Positions 41,265 to 48,147 of a DNA stretch of 48,147 bases are shown here, piece after piece. The notes under the pieces were generated by a model. That model did no database searches, was not told where the DNA came from, and worked only from the letters and a program-made list of their open reading frames with translations. Each line of letters starts with the position of its first letter. The first letter of the stretch is position 1. Made by a program: the position numbers and the translations under genes. Location: contig NZ_JAQPOK010000118.1 of the NCBI RefSeq assembly GCF_030068445.1, positions 1-48,147 of the forward strand, given 5' to 3'. Source of the DNA: Roseofilum halophilum BLCC-M91 (lineage in GTDB: Bacteria; Cyanobacteriota; Cyanobacteriia; Cyanobacteriales; Desertifilaceae).

Positions 41265-42860
41265 ATGAGTAAAGATTTATTTGCACAAGAGGCGATCGCC
41301 CAAATTCCCAAACTGCTGACGCTCCAGGATCGGAATCCCCATAGCCCCAACTATGGCTGCTTCGATCGCAACTACTGGCAGTATAAAATTATTGATTTTC
41401 CCAGTGGCATGGCTCAGGAGTTCGTTTGGCCCCTGGCTTTAGCCTACGATACCGAGATTCCTAGCAACCCCTTCTACCAAAAACCCATTCTCCGAGATTG
41501 GGTAGAAGCGGGTATTATTTTTGCCGCTAAAAGGAGTCATGCTGATGGTTCCTGCGATGACTATTTCCCTTACGAACGGGCAGGAGGAGCCGCCGCCTTT
41601 TCCCTGCTTGCTTGCATCGAAAGCTACACCCAATTACAGCTCAATCACCAACGGGCGATCGATTTTTTTATCCAACGAGCCGATTGGTTGGCTCATCACC
41701 AGGAAAGCGGCCGACTGACGAACCATCAAGCCTTAATTGTATTGTGTTTAGAACTGCTTTCAAGACTACTAAAAACCGATCGCTGGCAGGAACAGAAAGA
41801 GCAACGTCTAGAACAAGTCTTATCCTGGCAAAATCCAGAAGGATGGTTTCAGGAATATGAAGGATGTGATTGTGGGTATCATACCTTAACCATTTCCTGT
41901 CTAGCTCGGATTTATGAACTCACGCCTAGTTCTCAACTGCAAGAGGCGATCGCCAAAGCCGTGACGCTGGCTAGTCATTTTATACATCCTGATGGCTCCT
42001 ACGGTGGAGAATACACCAGTCGCAACACCTATAACTTCTTTCCCCATGGCTTTGAACTCGTGGGTAAATGGATACCTGAAGCCTTAAGCATTAACGATCA
42101 ATTCCTCAAAGGACTAGCCAACGGTTTAGCCCCTTGTTATGCCGACGACCATATCATTGGTCATCATACCTGGAATTACTTACTTGCTTGGCGCGATTTT
42201 GTCCGCGATCGCCCCCCTACAGCCCCCCGTCCCAGCGATCGCCTCTGGTTACCCGCAGCCGGACTCTTAATCGATCGCCGTCAAGACACCGAACTCTATC
42301 TCGCTCTCAACAAAGGAGGAGTCTTCAAACTCTTTCGAGAAGGTAAACTCATCGCCTCAGATACCCAATTTTCCCTACAAATTCAAGATGGTAAAAAAAT
42401 CAAAAATGCCGTCGCCCATTTAGTCAGTTCAGACTACCATATTCAAGTCGATGAGCATAAAATTAAAATCAATGGCGCATTCGGTTGGGCCAAACAAAAA
42501 CAAATGACTCCCCTCAACCTCATGATTTTAAGAATCATCATGCTCACCCTAGGACGTTTCTTCCCCAACTTAATTCGCAAAACCCTACAAAAAATTCTGA
42601 TTACCGGCAAAACCCCCGCCCCCTTCACCTTCTCGCGCACCTTAGAATGGCAAAACCAAGGTTGGAAAATCACCGATGAACTCTATGGCAAATCTTGGGA
42701 AAATGTTGTTTCAGCCGGAATTGGATGCGATCAAACCTCAATTTACGTCGTCATGAGTCGCACCTTCCAGATGGGACAATTGCAACCCTGGTTAAATTTA
42801 ACCGATCGGATTAAATCCCTTAAACCCGGTCAAGTCCTAAAACTAGAACGAACCCCTTAA
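41265..42860 (+). CDS. heparinase II/III-like alpha/alpha-barrel protein
   Basis: A 531-residue protein without signal peptide or span. Residues about 1-320 look like an alpha/alpha toroid (DRNYWQYKIIDFPSGMAQEF, YFPYERAGGAAAFSLLAC, ADWLAHHQESGRLTNHQA, and GGEYTSRNTYNFFPHGFEL), and about 330-531 like the beta-sandwich of polysaccharide lyases (LNKGGVFKLFREGKLIAS, FTFSRTLEWQNQGWKI). I chose ATG 41265 over an in-frame TTG at 41250. Whether it cleaves or modifies a polymer is unknown, and a cytoplasmic location would be odd for a lyase. It is one base from the next gene. Confidence 0.7.
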   Translation: MSKDLFAQEAIAQIPKLLTLQDRNPHSPNYGCFDRNYWQYKIIDFPSGMAQEFVWPLALAYDTEIPSNPFYQKPILRDWVEAGIIFAAKRSHADGSCDDYFPYERAGGAAAFSLLACIESYTQLQLNHQRAIDFFIQRADWLAHHQESGRLTNHQALIVLCLELLSRLLKTDRWQEQKEQRLEQVLSWQNPEGWFQEYEGCDCGYHTLTISCLARIYELTPSSQLQEAIAKAVTLASHFIHPDGSYGGEYTSRNTYNFFPHGFELVGKWIPEALSINDQFLKGLANGLAPCYADDHIIGHHTWNYLLAWRDFVRDRPPTAPRPSDRLWLPAAGLLIDRRQDTELYLALNKGGVFKLFREGKLIASDTQFSLQIQDGKKIKNAVAHLVSSDYHIQVDEHKIKINGAFGWAKQKQMTPLNLMILRIIMLTLGRFFPNLIRKTLQKILITGKTPAPFTFSRTLEWQNQGWKITDELYGKSWENVVSAGIGCDQTSIYVVMSRTFQMGQLQPWLNLTDRIKSLKPGQVLKLERTP

Positions 42861-42861
42861 A

Positions 42862-43815
42862 ATGAAACGATTTATTTCTATTTTTGTCAGCGTTGTTATC
42901 CTCCTCATTATTTATTCTAAAATTGACTTTCAGGGCTTAATCCAAGTCTTCCAGAACTGCGATCGCCTCTGGATGGTAACCAGCCTTGCCATGGTAATTC
43001 CCATCACCCTCGTCACCTCTTGGCGACTGCAACAACTGATGCCATCGGGAAATAGCCTCAGCTTTATCGAAGCCAACCGTCTGATTTTAGGGTCTAGTGT
43101 TCTCAATATGGTATTGCCTTCCAAAATGGGAGACATTGCTAAAGCCTACTTCATGAAAGATCGAGGACATTTAAGTGGTACACTCTCCCTTTCCCTAGTG
43201 GTCTTTGAAAAAGCCTGCGACATGCTATCCTTACTCCTATGGTGTGCCTTTGGCTTGATCCTTTATCCTCAAAAAGATGTCTTTTTTTGGGCCATGACGA
43301 TGGCGATCGCCCTAGGATTAGTTTTAGGATTACTGCTGCTCGGCTCTAAACCATTTGCGGGCTTATTTTTTACCATCACCCTTAAAATCATCCCCCGGAA
43401 AATGAAAAGCAAGCTGCAAACCCTCCAAGACTCTTGGGGCGAAATGCACGACTATTTCTGGCAAGACAAAAAACAACTTCTGCTCACTACCGCCACCTCG
43501 ATCTTTCTTTGGTTTTTACATCTGTTGCAGATTTGGTTATTTATCCTCACCTTAAACGCTTGGGTTCCCTTTTGGATCAATTTAGCCCTATCCCCCCTCG
43601 CCATTTTAGCCGGATTACTCCCCCTCACCTTTGCGGGCATTGGCACTCGCGATGCCGCTTTAATTTTCTTCTATCAATCCTATTTTGATGGAGCAACTGG
43701 GGCAGCCCTGGGATTGCTCTGTACTTCCCGCTATGTCTTGCCAGCACTCATTGGTTTACCCCTCCTAGGACAAATGATGGCGGCAGTGCAAAATGTAAAA
43801 AAGACTGACTCTTGA
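42862..43815 (+). CDS. flippase-like (LPG synthase TM / UPF0104) membrane protein
   Basis: A 317-residue protein with about eight spans. It has the UPF0104 signatures [19 protein letters not shown] near the first third (the N..P.K.GD motif), [15 protein letters not shown], and [19 protein letters not shown] near the C-terminus. Related proteins (AglD, MprF N-terminal domain) move or modify lipid-linked sugars. It is one base after the heparinase-like gene and closes the cluster. Confidence 0.82.
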   Translation: MKRFISIFVSVVILLIIYSKIDFQGLIQVFQNCDRLWMVTSLAMVIPITLVTSWRLQQLMPSGNSLSFIEANRLILGSSVLNMVLPSKMGDIAKAYFMKDRGHLSGTLSLSLVVFEKACDMLSLLLWCAFGLILYPQKDVFFWAMTMAIALGLVLGLLLLGSKPFAGLFFTITLKIIPRKMKSKLQTLQDSWGEMHDYFWQDKKQLLLTTATSIFLWFLHLLQIWLFILTLNAWVPFWINLALSPLAILAGLLPLTFAGIGTRDAALIFFYQSYFDGATGAALGLLCTSRYVLPALIGLPLLGQMMAAVQNVKKTDS

Positions 43816-43834
43816 GAGGGAAGAAACTTACGAG

Positions 43835-45217
43835 ATGTTGAATTCAGTTGCAGCCAAAGATACGATCGCCGCGATCGCCACGGCTATTGTGCCCCAAGCA
43901 GGCAGCGTCGGCATTGTGCGACTATCGGGAAGCGAAGCCTTGCAGATCGCCCAATTGCTCTTTGAAGCTCCCGGAAAACAGCGTTGGGAGAGCCATCGCA
44001 TCCTATACGGCTATATCTGCGATCCACACACGGGGGCAACGGTGGATGAAGCTCTGCTGATGATTATGAAAGCGCCGCGCTCCTACACCCGCGAGGATGT
44101 GGTGGAATTTCACTGTCACGGGGGGATTATGGTGGTGCAACAGGTGCTGACGCTGTGCTTAGAGCAGGGCGCTCGACTGGCAGAACCGGGAGAGTTTACC
44201 CTAAGAGCGTTTCTCAATGGACGGATTGATTTAACCCAAGCCGAAAGTATCTCCGATCTGGTGGGAGCGCGATCGCCCCAAGCAGCAGAATTAGCCTTAG
44301 CGGGAATTCAAGGGAAGTTAGCCTCTCCCATTCGCCATCTTCGCAAAACCTGTGTGGAGCTGTTGGCAGAAATTGAAGCCCGGATTGATTTTGAGGACGA
44401 TTTGCCCCCCCTAGATGAGCCGCAAATCATCACCGAAATTAATCAAGTATTAGACCAATTAAATAGTATTTTAGCCACGGCTAATCAGGGGGAATTGCTC
44501 CGCAGTGGCTTAAAAGTGGCGATCGTCGGTCGCCCGAATGTGGGAAAATCCAGCTTACTCAATGCTTGGAGTCAAAGCGATCGCGCCATTGTTACCGATC
44601 TACCGGGAACCACCCGCGATATTGTGGAAACCCAATTAGTCGTGGGCGGTATTCCCATTCAAGTATTAGATACCGCAGGCATTCGGGAAACCGGCGATCG
44701 CGTGGAGAAAATCGGCGTAGAGCGATCGCGCCAAGCCACCCAAAAAGCCGATCTAATCCTGTTTACCATTGACGCACAAGCCGGATGGACTACCGAAGAT
44801 CGAGCCATTTATGAACAAGTTCCCCCAGAAAAAGTAATCCTGATCCTCAATAAAATCGACTTAGTGGGCGAGCTGCCCTCTGGTTTGCCGGGGGATATCG
44901 TGGCGATCGTCAAAACCGCAGCCGTCCACAAACAAGGCATTGGAGCCATTGAAGAAGCCATTCTCAATGCAGTCAACGGAGGCAACCTACAAGCCGCCAA
45001 TCTCGATATCGCCATTAACCAGCGCCAAACCTTCGCCCTCAAGAGCGCCAAACTTTCCCTCGAACAAGTGCAAACCACCATTTCCGAACAACTCCCCCTC
45101 GACTTCTGGACGATTGACTTACGGGGAGCCATTCAAGCCTTGGGCGAAGTCACCGGAGAAGAAGTCACCGAATCCGTCCTCGATCGGATCTTTAGCCAGT
45201 TTTGTATCGGTAAATAA
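43835..45217 (+). CDS. mnmE: tRNA modification GTPase MnmE
   Basis: A 460-residue GTPase that, with MnmG, makes the 5-(carboxymethyl)aminomethyl-type modification of the wobble uridine of some tRNAs. An N-terminal tetrahydrofolate-binding domain begins [20 protein letters not shown] and includes [15 protein letters not shown] helical domain holds a G domain with G1 [14 protein letters not shown] at about 232, G2 GTTRD and G3 DTAGIRE, and the C-terminus is the invariant CIGK. Full length, 20 bases after the glycan cluster; the relation is positional. Confidence 0.97.
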   Translation: MLNSVAAKDTIAAIATAIVPQAGSVGIVRLSGSEALQIAQLLFEAPGKQRWESHRILYGYICDPHTGATVDEALLMIMKAPRSYTREDVVEFHCHGGIMVVQQVLTLCLEQGARLAEPGEFTLRAFLNGRIDLTQAESISDLVGARSPQAAELALAGIQGKLASPIRHLRKTCVELLAEIEARIDFEDDLPPLDEPQIITEINQVLDQLNSILATANQGELLRSGLKVAIVGRPNVGKSSLLNAWSQSDRAIVTDLPGTTRDIVETQLVVGGIPIQVLDTAGIRETGDRVEKIGVERSRQATQKADLILFTIDAQAGWTTEDRAIYEQVPPEKVILILNKIDLVGELPSGLPGDIVAIVKTAAVHKQGIGAIEEAILNAVNGGNLQAANLDIAINQRQTFALKSAKLSLEQVQTTISEQLPLDFWTIDLRGAIQALGEVTGEEVTESVLDRIFSQFCIGK

Positions 45218-45486
45218 CTCTCAACGCCAACAATTGCCAGAACTGACTAGAATTCGATACAATCATTATCCACATCAAAATCGGGGCCAGTCAAACCACA
45301 GCACCCTCTGGATTCACTTGTCCCGACCGAAAGCAAAAACTCTGTCAACGTCCAGCAGTAATTGATACGAAATTCTATCGATCAATAGGGATATGATGGC
45401 TGCATAGCTGACTTTACCAGCACCCATAACACACAAAGAACGCAAAATAAACAACTCCCAATCCGAAAACACCCTTAATGAATTCC

Positions 45487-48147
45487 ATGGACAACACTTT
45501 CAATCAAGATCAACTGCATCGCCCACTCACTGGTTCTTCCGACCTGGGAACTTCAGGACGAGAAGATAAAGTTTTACGCCAACTGACGGAAGAACGAGAT
45601 GCTTGCGGAGTAGGTGTAATTGCTCATCCTAAAGGCATAGCTAGTCATGATTTAATTACCAAAGCCCTATCCGGGTTAACCTGCTTAGAACATCGGGGAG
45701 GGTGCATGGCTGACCAAGACTCTGGAGATGGTGCAGGGGTGATGACGGGCATTCCCTGGGACTTATTTCAAGACTGGAGCCAGAAAGAAGGTATTACCCT
45801 ACCGAATACTCGCCACATGGGGGTGGCAATGGTCTTTTTACCCCAAGATGGGGCAGCCCGAAATAAAGCCAAAGCCTTATTTGAGCAACATTTGAAGGAA
45901 GAAGGGTTGAAGCCACTGGGATGGCGTGTGGTTCCCGTAAACTTGGAGATTTTAGGGCCCCAAGCAAGGGAGAATGAACCGCAAATTGAGCAACTGCTGG
46001 TAGAATCTCCTAGTTTATCGGGAGTGGAGTTAGAGCGTCTGTTGTATTTGACACGCAAGAAAACCCATCTAGATGCCGATCGCTCCGGAGTTGAGATCTA
46101 TATTGTTTCTTTTTCTACTCGACAAATACTGTATAAAGGAATGGTGCGATCGGTTATTCTGGGGGACTTTTACCTAGATCTGAAAAATCCACTCTACACC
46201 AGTTCCTATGCTATTTTTCACCGTCGCTTCAGTACAAATACGATGCCCAGATGGTCGTTGGCACAACCCCTGCGGATGTTGGGACACAACGGCGAGATTA
46301 ACACCCTGTTGGGCAACTTAAACTGGATGCGGACTCGCGAAGTTGAATTCACCTCTCCTGTATGGGGCGATCGCCTCAAAGAACTGCTGCCCCTCACCAA
46401 CCGCAGTGCCTCCGACTCCGCCAACCTCGATAACGTCTTCGAGTTGATGGTACTCTCCGGACGCACCCCCATGGAAGCCTTAATGATCCTAGTTCCCGAA
46501 GCCTTCCACAATCAACCCGCTCTCGACGACCACCCCGAAATCATCGACTTTTACGAATACTACGCCGGTATCCAAGAACCCTGGGATGGCCCAGCCCTAC
46601 TGGTGTTTAGCGATGGTCGCTATGTAGGTGCAGCCCTCGATCGCAATGGCCTGCGTCCAGCCCGCTACAGCTTAACCAAAGATGGCTATATTGTGATTGC
46701 CTCAGAAACCGGTAGCATCCTCCTCGATGAATCCGAAGTGATCGAAAAAGGTCGTTTAGGCCCCGGACAAATGATGGCCATTGACCTAGAAAACCACCAG
46801 GTACTGCACAACTGGGAAATCAAACAACAGGTCGCCAGTCAATACCCCTATGGCGAATGGCTGAAAGCGGGAACCCATGATTTAGCTGAATTGCCTTGGA
46901 ATACTCACCTGAACCTGGATGAGAAAACCCTGCTCAAATCTCAAACCGCCTTTGGCTACACCTCCGAAGATGTGGACATGGTGGTGCAGTCCATGGCAGA
47001 AATGGGGAAAGAGCCGACCTTCTGCATGGGGGATGATATCCCCTTGGCGGTGCTATCGAGTAAGCCCCATGTGTTGTATGACTACTTTAAGCAGCGCTTC
47101 GCTCAGGTCACCAACCCCCCCATTGACCCCCTGCGGGAAAAATTGGTGATGTCCTTGCAAATGCGCTTAGGTGACCATCCTAATTTGCTCGATCCCCAAT
47201 CCCGGAAAACGACCCAACTGCGCCTCCCCACACCGATTTTAAGTGAGGCCGAGTTATCCACCCTGGAACATTCCCTCCTAAAAGCGCGGGAAGTTTCGAC
47301 GCTTTACCCGGTGGGAGAGTCTTTGAAGGTGGCAATTGACCAATTGTGCGATCGCGTGGATGCAGCAGTTCGAGAAGGCGCGAAAGTCGTTGTTCTGACC
47401 GATCGCAACATGACCCCAGAGCAAACCTATATCCCGCCTCTGGTCGCCACCGGCGCAGTTCACTACCATCTAATTCGCAATAAACTGCGCTGCGAAACCT
47501 CCATTGTGGTGGATACAGCCCAATGTTGGAGTACCCATCATGTTGCCTGCTTAATTGGCTATGGTGCTTCGGCTGTGTGTCCCTATCTGGCTTTGGAAAC
47601 CGTGCGCCATTGGTGGAGTAGCGATCGCACTCAAGGCTTCATGGAGCGCGGCAAACTGCCCAAGATTGACCTGGAACAAGCCTTAGACAACTACCGCCAT
47701 GCGGTAGAATTGGGACTGCTGAAAATCCTCTCGAAAATGGGCATCTCTCTACTCTCGTCCTATCATGGGGCCCAGATTTTTGAGGCGATCGGCATTGGTG
47801 AAGACTTGCTCGATCTAGCCTTTGAAGGCACAGTGAGCAGAGTGGGCGGCCTATCCCTAGATGAGTTAGCACAAGAAACCCTACAATTCCATGCCAAGGC
47901 CTTCCCCGAATTGCAAGGCAAAAAACTGGAAAATCGCGGCTTTGTCCAGTATCGCACCGGCTTAGAATATCACATGAATTCCCCGGAAATGTCCAAGGCA
48001 TTGCATAAGGCCGTTCGCGCTGTAGGGGCGGGTTTGAAACCCGCCCCTACCGAGGGTTTGAAACCCGCCCCTACCGAGGGTTTGAAACCCGCCCCTACCG
48101 AGGGTTTGAAACCCGCCCCTACCGAGGGTTTGAAACCCGCCCCTACC
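45487..48147 (+). CDS. gltS: ferredoxin-dependent glutamate synthase, partial, with in-frame repeat
   Basis: The frame is open from 45487 to the window edge (887 codons). It has a short propeptide, then the N-terminal nucleophile cysteine (about residue 40) in ERDACGVGVIAHPKG, EHRGGCMADQDSGDGAG, RFSTNTMPRW, GHNGEINTLLGNL and the central-domain segment MGISLLSSYHGAQIFEAIG. It makes glutamate from glutamine and 2-oxoglutarate. A ferredoxin-dependent GltS is about 1,500 residues, so the FMN and iron-sulfur part lies beyond the window. After ALHKAVRA (residue 845), where relatives continue with a conserved acidic stretch, this one enters an in-frame repeat. The 269 bases upstream, which must hold the promoter, show no clear NtcA site. 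Confidence 0.9.
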   Translation, partial: MDNTFNQDQLHRPLTGSSDLGTSGREDKVLRQLTEERDACGVGVIAHPKGIASHDLITKALSGLTCLEHRGGCMADQDSGDGAGVMTGIPWDLFQDWSQKEGITLPNTRHMGVAMVFLPQDGAARNKAKALFEQHLKEEGLKPLGWRVVPVNLEILGPQARENEPQIEQLLVESPSLSGVELERLLYLTRKKTHLDADRSGVEIYIVSFSTRQILYKGMVRSVILGDFYLDLKNPLYTSSYAIFHRRFSTNTMPRWSLAQPLRMLGHNGEINTLLGNLNWMRTREVEFTSPVWGDRLKELLPLTNRSASDSANLDNVFELMVLSGRTPMEALMILVPEAFHNQPALDDHPEIIDFYEYYAGIQEPWDGPALLVFSDGRYVGAALDRNGLRPARYSLTKDGYIVIASETGSILLDESEVIEKGRLGPGQMMAIDLENHQVLHNWEIKQQVASQYPYGEWLKAGTHDLAELPWNTHLNLDEKTLLKSQTAFGYTSEDVDMVVQSMAEMGKEPTFCMGDDIPLAVLSSKPHVLYDYFKQRFAQVTNPPIDPLREKLVMSLQMRLGDHPNLLDPQSRKTTQLRLPTPILSEAELSTLEHSLLKAREVSTLYPVGESLKVAIDQLCDRVDAAVREGAKVVVLTDRNMTPEQTYIPPLVATGAVHYHLIRNKLRCETSIVVDTAQCWSTHHVACLIGYGASAVCPYLALETVRHWWSSDRTQGFMERGKLPKIDLEQALDNYRHAVELGLLKILSKMGISLLSSYHGAQIFEAIGIGEDLLDLAFEGTVSRVGGLSLDELAQETLQFHAKAFPELQGKKLENRGFVQYRTGLEYHMNSPEMSKALHKAVRAVGAGLKPAPTEGLKPAPTEGLKPAPTEGLKPAPTEGLKPAPT
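48022..48147. repeat. 24-base tandem repeat inside the glutamate synthase frame
   Basis: A 29-base palindrome (48022-48050: arms GTAGGGGCGGGTTT and AAACCCGCCCCTAC around a single G) is followed by four exact 24-base units (48051-48146). Each unit holds one arm and encodes EGLKPAPT without a stop. The array runs to the end of the window, so its full copy number is not known. Confidence 0.93.

Noticed and set aside
45218-45486. NtcA site (GTA-N8-TAC) before glutamate synthase
   Set aside because: Only a GTA-N5-TAC was found; the spacing is wrong.
1-48147. tRNA or rRNA genes
   Set aside because: No cloverleaf-type arms or rRNA-like conserved stretches were noticed by eye; a covariance-model scan would be decisive.

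Overview
This window is cyanobacterial chromosome. The HIP1 octamer GCGATCGC recurs throughout. The genes include a plant-type zeta-carotene desaturase (crtQ), a ferredoxin-type glutamate synthase, a DUF3134 gene and many heptanucleotide tandem arrays of the STRR kind, all typical of (mostly filamentous) cyanobacteria. I cannot name the genus. No rRNA, tRNA, insertion sequence with a transposase, or CRISPR array was seen.

Layout. Positions 1-8760 form an accessory, defence-like island. A STAND/NACHT NTPase gene about 5.3 kb long is split into two open halves by a mazEF toxin-antitoxin cassette. Around it lie a vapBC-like pair, a DUF433/DUF5615 pair, two truncated antitoxin remnants, and two copies of the 3' tail of another NACHT gene that act as direct repeats flanking the island. 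Positions 8762-10982 hold a two-gene unit: a DUF1611 (DgcN-type) ATP-grasp/P-loop protein followed by an alanine/ornithine-racemase-like PLP enzyme. Positions 11303-20581 are mostly housekeeping: DUF3134, mraY, a parD with a wrecked parE, pgk, a universal stress protein, a YlqF/RbgA GTPase, a GGDEF protein, a small membrane protein and sdhA.

Positions 20582-27150 are rich in repeats. Tandem arrays built on one imperfect hairpin, plus heptamer arrays, punctuate a membrane protein, a secreted protein, a secreted TPR-CHAT (caspase-like) protein and a complete HMG-CoA reductase. Positions 27158-34001 hold a glutamine-synthetase-family gene, crtQ, cobS, a hypothetical gene and two tandem MscS channels. 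Positions 34274-43815 form a co-directional surface-glycan cluster: a membrane-anchored BNR-type propeller, a GT2 glycosyltransferase, two ArnT-like integral membrane glycosyltransferases, a heparinase-like protein and a flippase-like protein. mnmE follows. Last is a glutamate synthase whose reading frame runs into an in-frame 24-bp palindromic tandem repeat at the right edge of the window.

The best candidates for new biology are the split STAND gene with its compositionally foreign sensor domain, the DgcN/racemase pair, the in-frame repeat invasion of glutamate synthase, the propeller-led glycan cluster, and the covarying hairpin repeats arranged in codon-length periods.
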